Positions 56,116 to 64,000 of a stretch of 64,000 nt of DNA are shown piece by piece. The stretch lies in contig CANKGV010000011.1 of NCBI GenBank assembly GCA_947481575.1, positions 1 to 64,000 on the forward strand, written 5' to 3'. Below the pieces are notes generated by a model. That model did no database searches. It saw only the letters and a program-made list of their open reading frames with translations, and was not told where the DNA came from. The position numbers were made by a program, and so were the translations under genes. Each line of letters starts with the position of its first letter. Position 1 is the stretch's first letter. This stretch comes from Alphaproteobacteria bacterium. Lineage in GTDB: Bacteria; Pseudomonadota; Alphaproteobacteria; UBA2966; CAIVPW01.

Positions 56116-57262
56116 GCGGAGGCTCTTTGAGGAACGGTGCCGACAGCCCCATCCATTCCTTGCCTGCAGTGGCATACATGCTGCGGAAATGGATCCGATG
56201 GCCCATGTTCTGGCCATCGGCAAAGTCCTTCAGCGGCGGTTGTTCACCGTAAACGCCACCTTTCACACGGCCTCCCAACAGGAAATGTGGGGCCGAAGTG
56301 CCGTGATCGGTGCCGGCCGAGCCATTCTCCGCCGGCCGGCGGCCGAATTCGCTGTAGGTCATGACCAAGACCTTGTCCCACAGGCCGTTCGCCTTCATCG
56401 ATTTGGCGAACGCGTCGAGTGCGGAAGCTAATTCGCCGAGCAAACGCGGCTGATCGTTGGGCTGACCCGCGTGGGTGTCAAATCCGCCAAGGGAGACCTT
56501 GATCACCGGAACCTGAACCTTCGCAACCAGCAACCGGGCAACGATCTCAAGTTGTGGTCCTAGTTCGCCCCCAGGGAAGGTTGCCTTTGGGTCTACCGTG
56601 TCAATCTTGTGCGTGATGATGTCGGCCGCAGCCTGCTTGAAGTCCTGCTGTACGCTCAGCACGCGCGCCAAAGCGGCGTTCGCCGGTGCGGCACCCATGG
56701 TTTGTGGAATCATGCCCGCCTGATTCATCTTTGCCGTACTCTTTTCGAGTACGACGATCCGGCGATCGGGGGCGCTGAGTGGGCCCATGTAGGCCCGCCC
56801 AAGTACAACCCCGTCCGCCGTAAAGTTGGATGGCGGCGCCTCAGACGACTGATACATCTGGGCGATCCAGCCCATGTGGCCGTACTGGCTGGCATCGGTG
56901 GCAGTGTCCCAAATCTCAATCCCGCGGAAATGCGACAGGTTCGGGTCCGGGTAACCCACACCCATGGCAACGGCGAGCTTCTTGTCCTTCCAATGGCTCA
57001 TCAGCGGGGCCATCTCCGGCGCCAAGCCGAGCTTCTCGTCGAGTTGAAGAACCTTGTCAGGAGTCAGCTTCAGCGTGGGCCGCAGTTTCGCGTAATTGGG
57101 ATCGGCGTACGGGGCAACCATGTTGAGGCCGTCATTGCCGCCGTTCAGTTCCACCAGGATCAGCGTGCGATCCCAATTGGCCGCGGCCAACGCCAAGTGC
57201 GGCGCGACGAACGCCAGGATCGGAGCCGCCGCCGCGGACGAAAGGAATTCTCTACGGTTCAT
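56099..57262 (-). CDS. DUF1501 Tat-exported protein
   Basis: The 387-residue product has a Tat signal (NRREFLSSAA, cleavage near LALA-A). The DUF1501 sulfatase/alkaline-phosphatase-like fold follows: ILVELNGGNDGLNMVAPY, LSHFRGIEIWDTA, GGFDTHAGQ and YSEFGRRPAENGSAGTDHGTSAPHF. The partner DUF1800 gene lies 11 bases upstream, the usual arrangement. Function is unproven. Confidence 0.93.
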   Translation of the reverse strand: MNRREFLSSAAAAPILAFVAPHLALAAANWDRTLILVELNGGNDGLNMVAPYADPNYAKLRPTLKLTPDKVLQLDEKLGLAPEMAPLMSHWKDKKLAVAMGVGYPDPNLSHFRGIEIWDTATDASQYGHMGWIAQMYQSSEAPPSNFTADGVVLGRAYMGPLSAPDRRIVVLEKSTAKMNQAGMIPQTMGAAPANAALARVLSVQQDFKQAAADIITHKIDTVDPKATFPGGELGPQLEIVARLLVAKVQVPVIKVSLGGFDTHAGQPNDQPRLLGELASALDAFAKSMKANGLWDKVLVMTYSEFGRRPAENGSAGTDHGTSAPHFLLGGRVKGGVYGEQPPLKDFADGQNMGHRIHFRSMYATAGKEWMGLSAPFLKEPPLGAIA

Positions 57263-57273
57263 GGTGCGTGCCT

Positions 57274-58638
57274 CTACTTAAGCTGAAACGAGGGATCAAG
57301 GAGCAAGCTGGCCAGCGGCCCCGCTGGTCCGCCACCCGAAACACTGGGCGGCAGCGGCAGAATGAGTGCAGCCAATTCGGCTTCCTTCAGCGATGACAGC
57401 GTCTTCAGTCCCCCCGGGTCTGCGTCAGCGAATACGTATTGCTTGGCACCGGATGACTGTTGCGCATTGAGCTGGATCTTCGTCTTGGTGATCGTCTGCT
57501 GCGTGGTCGCGGCAGCGCCGGCGATCGCGTTCAGGAAGGCATAGCGCTCTGGCAGGCGCGCGGTGTCGATCCACGCCATTCCGCCCGGCCATCCCTTCAC
57601 GTTGGGCGGGTCAAACAACTCCTGACCCAGAGTGCGGCCAACATTCACCACGGTCTTGGTATCGCGCGGCCGCTGGCTCACCAGCCGCAACGTTCCGACC
57701 ACGATATCGGTCGGCGACTTCACCAGCGCGCCGCGTCCATCCGGATCCCTGAACGCATCCGACAGGAACAGCGCCTGTAGCAGCGGTTTGAGTTCGTACT
57801 TGGAAGTCCGGAATGCTTCTGCCCACTTCGCCACCAGAGCGGCATCGGGCGTGTCCGAAATGAACTCGCGCCACAGCTTTTCGGTGATGAACTCCGCAAG
57901 ACGTGGCTCTTCAAGCAGGATGAGAACCACATCGTCGCCGTTCATGAACTGCGTGCGGCCAAGGAACGTCTTCCGCGCGACGTCGTGGTTCGGCCAATCG
58001 ATGTCGAACCCGACGTCGTTCTTGTAGCGCCAGCCGCTGAACGCGCGCGCCGCTTCGCGGATGTCCTTTTCGGTGTAGCCGTGGCCCTCGCCTAGCGTGA
58101 ACAGTTCGAGCAGTTCACGAGCGAAGTTCTCATTCGGCGCAATCCCTCGATTCTGATTCGTGTCGAGGTAGATCATCATTGCGGGGTCTTTGATGACCGC
58201 CTTCAGGAGCGCGGCGAAGTTGCCGGTTGCCTGCGACCGGTACAGTTCGTTCTGGCGGAACATCAGGTCGGGGTATTTCACCTTCTGCATCGAGGAGGTG
58301 AAGTGGTTGTGCCAGAACAGAACCATGCGCTCGGTGAACGGCGAAGGGGTCGCCAGCATCTCGTCGTACCACCACGCCTTCATCTCGCGCCCGTTGTCGG
58401 CGAGTTGCTTGTCGCGGACCTTGCGGTCGGCGGCATTCATCGTGTTGGGAACGGTGACCGGGATCGAGTTCAACCACGCCGGTGCGGCGCTGGTCGCCTT
58501 CGCCCGCGTGCCGTCAAGGACCCGGGTAACGGCCTGAGCGTAGGACAGGCCCTTGAATGCCTCGATCTCCGTGGCCGTTGGCACGCCGAAACCCGTGCGG
58601 GCCAAGAGGTGACGAATGTCTTCTTGAACAATGGCCAT
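57274..58638 (-). CDS. DUF1800 protein
   Basis: The 454-residue product shows the DUF1800 pattern: HLLARTGFG near the N-terminus, LFWHNHFTSS, NENFARELLELFTLG, GYTEKDIREAARAFSGW and a C-terminal DPPNVKGWPGG. I chose the ATG at 58638 because GAGGC lies upstream and the N-terminus matches the family. It is paired with DUF1501. The role is not established. Confidence 0.92.
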   Translation of the reverse strand: MAIVQEDIRHLLARTGFGVPTATEIEAFKGLSYAQAVTRVLDGTRAKATSAAPAWLNSIPVTVPNTMNAADRKVRDKQLADNGREMKAWWYDEMLATPSPFTERMVLFWHNHFTSSMQKVKYPDLMFRQNELYRSQATGNFAALLKAVIKDPAMMIYLDTNQNRGIAPNENFARELLELFTLGEGHGYTEKDIREAARAFSGWRYKNDVGFDIDWPNHDVARKTFLGRTQFMNGDDVVLILLEEPRLAEFITEKLWREFISDTPDAALVAKWAEAFRTSKYELKPLLQALFLSDAFRDPDGRGALVKSPTDIVVGTLRLVSQRPRDTKTVVNVGRTLGQELFDPPNVKGWPGGMAWIDTARLPERYAFLNAIAGAAATTQQTITKTKIQLNAQQSSGAKQYVFADADPGGLKTLSSLKEAELAALILPLPPSVSGGGPAGPLASLLLDPSFQLK

Positions 58639-58784
58639 TCGAGTTTGCCTCGTTGGTTCACGGCGCAAGGTCAGCGCCGTTTCTGAATGCTCCAAAGCAT
58701 ACGGTCACGCGGACCTAACAAACCAGTGAACACGTCACACGATACGCTGGCATCATGTTACACACCGCACCGATTTTGTAACTG

Positions 58785-59570
58785 TCACCAGCGGTTCCGT
58801 AACATGCGCAACGCCAGGAAAACCGCCCGTTCCGAGGGGATTTCGGGCAAATCTGGGACGTCCCGGCGGACACCGGCTACAACTTCCGGTTGGGCCGTCC
58901 GGAAGAACACGTTGATCTCCCGTTCCAACCCAAGGTTGCTGACAAATTCGCGGGGCGGATCGACTGTGCCAACGAGATCAAGAAGGTCTCGCGCTGAACG
59001 GTTGGACGGCTCCCGCGCCAACGTGAACGCCAGGTTGCGGGCCAGATAGTCGTGCCCCGGGTAAAGGGCCGTGCTCGGCGGCAAAACGGACAGAATCGTT
59101 AGAAAGGATTCATAGAGAAGCTCGGGATCCCCGCCGTTGTGGCAGTTGCCTACACCGGCATTGAACAGCGTATCGCCCGCAAGCAGTGCCGGTGTGGCCC
59201 CGGGCCGCAGCAGGCACACGTGGGCTCGCGTGTGCCCCGGAGTGTCCAAGACCTGCAGCGTCACACTCCGGCCGACCGAAATCGTGTCGCCGTGACCGAC
59301 CCGCCGGTCCACCCCGGGGATCGGTGCCTCGGTGTGAGCCAACAGCGTCGCCCCGGTGACCGCAATCAGCGCGGCGTTGCCGCCGGTGTGGTCGCCGTGC
59401 TCGTGGGTGTTAACGATTTGCGAAATGGTCCAGCCGCGCCGCCGCGCCTCGGCCATGCACCTTCCGTGGTCAAGCGGATCGACCGCCAACGCATCGCCGG
59501 TCACTTCGCAGCCGACGAGGTAGTTGAAATTGCGGGCCGCATTGCCCGTCCAGATCGTCACGATCGTCAT
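58785..59570 (-). CDS. Glyoxalase-II-like MBL hydrolase
   Basis: The 261-residue metallo-beta-lactamase-fold protein carries THEHGDHTGGN, TPGHTRAHV and LFNAGVGNC with the metal Asp in AGDTLF, and a late PGHDYLARN. These fit hydroxyacylglutathione hydrolase or a persulfide-dioxygenase-like relative; the C-terminal domain is a partial match only. It is divergent from the deleted hydroxylase gene. Confidence 0.85.
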   Translation of the reverse strand: MTIVTIWTGNAARNFNYLVGCEVTGDALAVDPLDHGRCMAEARRRGWTISQIVNTHEHGDHTGGNAALIAVTGATLLAHTEAPIPGVDRRVGHGDTISVGRSVTLQVLDTPGHTRAHVCLLRPGATPALLAGDTLFNAGVGNCHNGGDPELLYESFLTILSVLPPSTALYPGHDYLARNLAFTLAREPSNRSARDLLDLVGTVDPPREFVSNLGLEREINVFFRTAQPEVVAGVRRDVPDLPEIPSERAVFLALRMLRNRW

Positions 59571-59645
59571 TGGTCAGTCCGATCCAGTTCGCGCCATAGT
59601 CGCGAACATGATACCCATGACCATCCTCTTTCCCACGGCCAAACG

Positions 59646-60065
59646 ATGACCGAAACGGCATTGTCTCGGCGCACCTTCGTGATCGCCAGCGCGGCGGCTG
59701 TTGGCGTGGTCGTCGGCCTCCGGTGTGCGGCACTCGCACCGGCCGAAATGGGCGAACGCACCTACACCAGCCTCATCACCGAGGCCCAGGTCGAAAGCGC
59801 GGTACACTATGGCCTCACCGCCGCGATGTACGGCGAGATCGGCATCCAAAGCGGCCGAGCCGCGCAACGCAACTTCCACGACTACGAAATGCTTCGAATG
59901 GGCGCGCCGCCGGTCGAGACCCACATTGTGCCGGGAATGGGCCCTCTTGGCGGCGCCGGTGAAGTCGCGACGCCGCCGGCCGCCCCCGCCCTCACCAACG
60001 CAATCTTTGCCGCCACTGGCAAGCGCATCCGCACTCTACCGCTCCGCAACGCAGGACTCGTGTAA
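59646..60065 (+). pseudogene. Internally deleted molybdenum hydroxylase large subunit (IorB-like)
   Basis: The 139-residue frame joins a Tat signal (LSRRTFVIASAAAVGVVVG) to what I read as the last 100 residues of an isoquinoline 1-oxidoreductase beta subunit: AQVESAVHYGLTAAMYGEI, NFHDYEMLRM, PVETHIVPG, GAGEVATPPAAPALTNAIFAATGKRIRTLPL. Full subunits are about 700 to 750 residues, so some 600 codons with the molybdopterin domains are missing in frame. The reading frame remains open and its stop overlaps pepN (TAATG). It is either a pseudogene or a rare mini-protein. Confidence 0.78.
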
Positions 60066-62722
60066 TGGAAACCGTCGTCACCAAATCGCAGCCGCCCACC
60101 ATCCGCCTAGAGGACTACCGCCCTCCCGCCTATCTCGTCGACACGGTCCAGCTCGACTTCGACCTCGGCGACCCGATCACGCGGGTGCGCGCAGTGGTCG
60201 CGTTCCGCCGCGCACCCGGTGCTGCGTCCGATGCGCCGCTGGTTCTGGACGGCGACGGAGTCCGGCTGGTTTCGATCGCGATCGGCGGCCGCGAACTGTC
60301 CGCCGGCGCCTACACGGTCGACGCAAAACACCTCACCATCCCTGACGTTCCCAACGCATTCACGACCGAGATCGTCACCGAAATCCGCCCCGGCGAAAAC
60401 ACCCAGCTCATGGGGCTGTACACCTCTAGCGGTGCATTCTGCACGCAGTGTGAGGCAGAAGGCTTCCGGCGTATCACGTTCTTCCCGGACCGGCCCGACG
60501 TGATGGCCAAGTTCACGGTCACCATCCGGGGCGACCAGTCAAAGCTCCCGGTGCTTCTGTCGAACGGCAATTTGGTGTCGCAGCATACGTTGCCCGATGG
60601 CCGCCACGAGGCGGTGTGGAGCGATCCATTCCCCAAGCCCTCGTATCTGTTCGCGCTCGTCGGTGGCGACCTCGCGTGTGTCGAAGACACGTTCATCACC
60701 ATGTCGGGCCGCACGGTCCGGCTGTGCATCTATGTCGAGCACGGCAACGAGTTGCGCTGTGAGTACGCCATGGATGTGCTCAAGCGTTCCATGCGTTGGG
60801 ACGAGACCCGCTGGGGCCGCGAATACGACCTCGACTTGTTCAACATCGTTGCCGTGAGCGACTTCAACATGGGAGCGATGGAGAACAAGAGCCTCAATGT
60901 CTTCAACGCCCGCTACATCCTCGCCGACCCCAAGACCGCTACCGACGGCGACTACGCCGGAATCGAAACGGTGGTGTCGCACGAGTACTTTCATAACTGG
61001 ACCGGCAATCGCGTCACCTGCCGCGATTGGTTTCAGCTTTCGCTCAAGGAGGGCCTGACGGTATTTCGCGACCAGGAGTTCTCGTCCGACATGCGTTCGC
61101 GCCCGGTGAAGCGCATCGGCGACGTGCGCGGACTGCGCGCCGGCCAATTTCCGGAGGACGCAGGCCCACTCGCCCATCCGGTCCGCCCTGCCGCCTACAT
61201 CCAGATCAACAACTTCTACACGGCGACCGTCTACTCGAAGGGTGCGGAAGTCATCCGGATGATGCAGACGCTCCTTGGCCGGGACGGATTCCGCAAGGGC
61301 ATGGACCTGTACTTCGAGCGGCACGACGGCCAGGCCGTGACGTGCGACGACTTCGCCACCGCGATGCAGGATGCGACCGGCATCGACCTCAGCCAGTTCC
61401 GTCTTTGGTACAGCCAAGCCGGGACCCCCGAGCTCAACGTATCGACGACCTACGATCCTAAGGCCAAGACCTACGAGCTGAAGATCGACCAGATGGTCCC
61501 GGACACGCCGGGCCAGAAGAACAAGAAGCCGATGCACATGCCCCTATCCGTGGGGTTGTTGGACTCGCACGGCCGCGAGCTGCCGCTGGTCCTGGAGGGC
61601 GAGAAATCGGCGACTGCACCGACCAGCCGCGTTCTCGAATTGCGCAAGGCGAGTGAGACCTTCAAGTTTGTCGGCGTGGCGGAATCGCCGATCCCATCTC
61701 TCAACCGGGACTTCTCGGCTCCGGTAAGGCTCGCCACGAAGTTTCACGATGCCGACCGCGCCAAGCTGATGGCGCGCGACCCCAACCCGTTTGCGCGGTG
61801 GGAAGCGGGTCAGCAGTACGCGACCCGTGTTCTGCTCGACATGATCGCCGAGTTGCGGGCCGGACGTGAACCAAAGCCCGACACTGCATTGATCGACGCC
61901 ATCGGCGCGACGTTGCGCGACACGCGCTTGGAGAAGGCGTTCATCGCCCACGCTATTGTGTTGCCGCCGGAAAGCTACTTGTCTGACCAGTTGACAGTCG
62001 TAGACGTCGATGCGGTGGCCGGTGCTCGTGATCGCATGCGCAAGGCCATCGCAGCATCCCTGCGCGGCGACTTGCTCGCCGCCTACCACGCCAGCCGCAG
62101 CAACGAGGCGTTCTCGCCGGACGCGGATTCGGCCGGACGCCGCGCTCTGAAGAACACCGCCCTCGCCTATCTCGGTGCATTGGAAGACGCGGAAGCGTTG
62201 GAACTTCTGCAAACCCAGTATCGGACAGCGGACAACATGACCGACCTGATCGGCGCCATTGGTCCGCTGAACGACATCGCCGGCACGCCGCGCAACGAGG
62301 CGCTCGACCACTTCTACCGGCGCTTCCACGACGACGCGCTGGTGGTCGAGAAGTGGCTGTCGTTGCAAGCCACATCGCGTCTGCCCGGCACGCTGACGAT
62401 GGTGAAGACCTTGATGGCCCATCCGGCGTTCTCGATGCGCAATCCCAACAAGGTGCGCGCACTGATCGGCACATTTGCCGCCGCCAATGCCCTGCGGTTC
62501 CACGCTAGTGACGGCGGCGGATATGAGTTCATAGCCGAGCAGACCATCGCACTGGATCGCCTGAATCCGCACGGCTCCGCGCGCCTGTTGCAGCCGCTAG
62601 GCCGCTGGCGCCGGTATGACGTTGCGCGGCAGACGAAGATGAAGGCCGCCCTGCAGAAGGTTCTGGCTACCCCGGACATCTCGACCGACGTGTTCGAGAT
62701 CGCCTCGAAATCACTCGCATGA
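60065..62722 (+). CDS. pepN: Aminopeptidase N
   Basis: The 885-residue M1 metallopeptidase removes N-terminal residues from peptides. The exopeptidase motif MGAMENKSLN and the zinc motif HEYFHNWTGNR with the downstream Glu in SLKEG are complete, and length is typical. The start overlaps the preceding stop by one base and its stop overlaps the next start by four bases. Confidence 0.96.
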   Translation: METVVTKSQPPTIRLEDYRPPAYLVDTVQLDFDLGDPITRVRAVVAFRRAPGAASDAPLVLDGDGVRLVSIAIGGRELSAGAYTVDAKHLTIPDVPNAFTTEIVTEIRPGENTQLMGLYTSSGAFCTQCEAEGFRRITFFPDRPDVMAKFTVTIRGDQSKLPVLLSNGNLVSQHTLPDGRHEAVWSDPFPKPSYLFALVGGDLACVEDTFITMSGRTVRLCIYVEHGNELRCEYAMDVLKRSMRWDETRWGREYDLDLFNIVAVSDFNMGAMENKSLNVFNARYILADPKTATDGDYAGIETVVSHEYFHNWTGNRVTCRDWFQLSLKEGLTVFRDQEFSSDMRSRPVKRIGDVRGLRAGQFPEDAGPLAHPVRPAAYIQINNFYTATVYSKGAEVIRMMQTLLGRDGFRKGMDLYFERHDGQAVTCDDFATAMQDATGIDLSQFRLWYSQAGTPELNVSTTYDPKAKTYELKIDQMVPDTPGQKNKKPMHMPLSVGLLDSHGRELPLVLEGEKSATAPTSRVLELRKASETFKFVGVAESPIPSLNRDFSAPVRLATKFHDADRAKLMARDPNPFARWEAGQQYATRVLLDMIAELRAGREPKPDTALIDAIGATLRDTRLEKAFIAHAIVLPPESYLSDQLTVVDVDAVAGARDRMRKAIAASLRGDLLAAYHASRSNEAFSPDADSAGRRALKNTALAYLGALEDAEALELLQTQYRTADNMTDLIGAIGPLNDIAGTPRNEALDHFYRRFHDDALVVEKWLSLQATSRLPGTLTMVKTLMAHPAFSMRNPNKVRALIGTFAAANALRFHASDGGGYEFIAEQTIALDRLNPHGSARLLQPLGRWRRYDVARQTKMKAALQKVLATPDISTDVFEIASKSLA

Positions 62723-63165
62723 CCGCGGCTGCGGCTCGGGTGATCCGCGCCGCTGCGATCGGCGCCGCCCTTCTCGGTGTCCTGCCCGCGTGCACGCAAG
62801 ACGCCCGGCTGGCGGATGCGGCGCAGGAATGGCGGGGCGCTTTCGGGGGCGGGCCAAGCCCGGCAACCCGGGTTGTGCGCACGCAGGCGGAATGGTCAGC
62901 TCTGTGGGCGTCGCTATCGACGCGCGAACCAATGTCGTTGCCAGCCGACTCGTTCGGCGTGCAGATTTCCCTCGGCTTACGCAACACCGGTGGCTACGCA
63001 GTGGCGGTCATCAGCGCCGCGCCGGAAGGCGATCAGTTCGTCGTCGTTTGGAGCGAAGCCCGCCCTGCACCGGGGGCAATTGTCATCCAGGCCCTGACCG
63101 ACCCCTACGTTGTGCGTGTGATCCCGCGCACAACGTTGCCGGTGACGTTTCGGCAGTCCCCCTAA
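62719..63165 (+). CDS. PrcB-domain lipoprotein
   Basis: The 148-residue product has a signal with LPAC, so it is likely a lipoprotein. The mature part matches the PrcB C-terminal domain: TRVVRTQAEWSALWASL, LRNTGGYAVAVISA, then VVWSEARPAPGAIVIQALTDPYVVRVIP. PrcB was described as a protease-complex partner in spirochetes; here the partner is unknown. It follows pepN with an ATGA overlap. Confidence 0.85.
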   Translation: MTAAAARVIRAAAIGAALLGVLPACTQDARLADAAQEWRGAFGGGPSPATRVVRTQAEWSALWASLSTREPMSLPADSFGVQISLGLRNTGGYAVAVISAAPEGDQFVVVWSEARPAPGAIVIQALTDPYVVRVIPRTTLPVTFRQSP

Positions 63166-63168
63166 CCA

Positions 63169-64000
63169 CTACTTCGGCGCGAAGAGTTTCTGCCCGCCTG
63201 AGGTCTTGATGAGTTGGTGGATCGAGGCCGCGACCTTATCCAGGCCGCTCTTGCCGCCAGACCCGTTCGCAACCGCGGCGACCGTTACACCGTCGGAGAA
63301 TTGGAACACGAGCGCGGCGTAGCCCAAGGCCTCGCCTTCGAAGCCCACGGCTTCATCGCCTCCGACCTTCTTGCGTAGCAAACCAAAGCCGAACTCGACC
63401 GGGTCGCCGAGCGGCCCGGTTCCCGCGGGACCGTCGAAGGTTTGCATCACCTTCAGGGTTTCCGGCTTCACCAGCTTGCCGCCAAACAACGCGGCCGCGA
63501 ACCGTCCCAGGTCACCAACGCTCGCCGCGACGCCGCCGGCGGCCCATGCCCAGGTGGGACTCAACGCCGACATGTCGGAATACCCGGGCTTCGCGTCCGG
63601 CAACTTGCTGTTAATGCCAAGATACTTCAGTTGCGGCGAGGCCTGGTGGTACCCCGGAACGATCGTGCCACCTGCCTCGAACCCGGCGAGGTGGGCGTTG
63701 GTCATCCCGGATGGCGTGAACACCCGATCCTTCAGGACGTGTGCTAGGTCGGCCTTAAGCGTGCCCTCGATCGCCAACGCCAGCAGCGTTTCGTTGCCAG
63801 CCGAGTAACTAGCTCCCTGCCCCGGCCGGAACAACGGCCGCATGCCGTTGGTGGTCAATTCCTTCACACCGTCGCGCGGCGTGAAGGAATTTCCCACTAC
63901 CGCGTCGGTGCCCACTACGCGCTGCAGAAACGCGTACTGCGTGTATGGATCCAGCAGTCCGGTCGAGTGGTTGAGAACGTTGCGGATGGCGATCCGATTG
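63169..64000 (-). CDS. Beta-lactamase-family serine hydrolase (5' end cut by window)
   Basis: About 277 C-terminal residues are visible. NVLNHSTGLLDPY matches the family's hallmark HxTG region, YSAGNETLLALAIEG holds the Tyr of the YxN-like motif, and GMTNAHLAGFE, GGVAASVGDLGRFAAALFGG and a late GFEGEALGYAALVFQF follow. The SxxK nucleophile lies beyond the right edge. These proteins are esterases or D-Ala-D-Ala hydrolases more often than resistance enzymes. Confidence 0.88.
   Translation of the reverse strand, partial: NRIAIRNVLNHSTGLLDPYTQYAFLQRVVGTDAVVGNSFTPRDGVKELTTNGMRPLFRPGQGASYSAGNETLLALAIEGTLKADLAHVLKDRVFTPSGMTNAHLAGFEAGGTIVPGYHQASPQLKYLGINSKLPDAKPGYSDMSALSPTWAWAAGGVAASVGDLGRFAAALFGGKLVKPETLKVMQTFDGPAGTGPLGDPVEFGFGLLRKKVGGDEAVGFEGEALGYAALVFQFSDGVTVAAVANGSGGKSGLDKVAASIHQLIKTSGGQKLFAPK

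Noticed and set aside
63169-64000. Antibiotic-resistance beta-lactamase
   Set aside because: The visible part fits the broad esterase/serine hydrolase family; the nucleophile motif is outside the window and no resistance context is seen.

Overview
The window is GC-rich, gene-dense chromosomal DNA of a proteobacterium. Several features point to Alphaproteobacteria, perhaps a Rhodospirillales-type lineage: red-type (form IC) RuBisCO with CbbX, a DgcA-like epimerase, an adjacent Hpt/receiver pair, and a small basic protein of a type I recall from alphaproteobacteria. The placement is an inference from gene content. No rRNA, tRNA, CRISPR array, insertion sequence or prophage was seen, and no gap without a gene exceeds about 300 bases.

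Layout. 1-5.3 kb holds a partial gene at the left edge, a truncated DppA-like remnant, a YkgJ-type cysteine-cluster protein, and a minus-strand operon for a periplasmic PQQ alcohol dehydrogenase, a cytochrome c and a pentapeptide-repeat protein. 5.4-19 kb holds a lipoprotein, an RhlE-type helicase with an overlapping small gene, an OmpR-type two-component pair, a ferritin-like protein, two envelope-lipid enzymes, typA, a nicotinamidase fused into a methionine-salvage operon (pncA-mtnB-mtnD-mtnC), and thiI. 19-27.5 kb holds a tandem Rap1a-domain protein, a PA2779/PA2778 pair, a PEBP-like protein, a complete Liv-type ABC transporter, and a Sel1-repeat protein next to ubiX. 28-40 kb holds signalling genes (Hpt, an atypical receiver, a CNB protein, an EAL protein, a NarL-type regulator), an 1186-residue flavin/iron-sulfur oxidoreductase, an MBL hydrolase, a PDR/VanB reductase and a DgcA-like epimerase.

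40.3-50.5 kb is a Calvin-Benson-Bassham operon on the plus strand: pfp-prk-tkt-gap-pgk-cbbL-cbbS-cbbX. The PPi-dependent phosphofructokinase could run in reverse in place of fructose/sedoheptulose bisphosphatase, which is absent from the window. The pgk gene encodes a normal kinase followed in frame by about 216 residues of Lys/Ala/Pro-rich histone H1-like sequence. This is the most unusual object here. A NarL-type regulator lacking its phospho-Asp, and a cluster of ACCTAC half-sites, lie directly upstream of the operon.

50.5-64 kb holds a TolB/FlgO-like exported protein, a TauD-family dioxygenase, an SRPBCC protein, a GAF-GAF-PAS adenylate cyclase coupled to a coiled-coil protein of five exact 36-residue repeats, a thioredoxin/DUF1501/DUF1800 export operon, a glyoxalase-II-like hydrolase, an internally deleted molybdenum hydroxylase subunit, pepN, a PrcB-domain lipoprotein and an edge-truncated serine hydrolase.

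Taken together, the genes suggest a respiring facultative autotroph or mixotroph with periplasmic alcohol oxidation and extensive cyclic-nucleotide and receiver-type signalling. The catalytic and binding residues cited were read from the translated sequence. Family assignments are by recognition and were not checked by database search.
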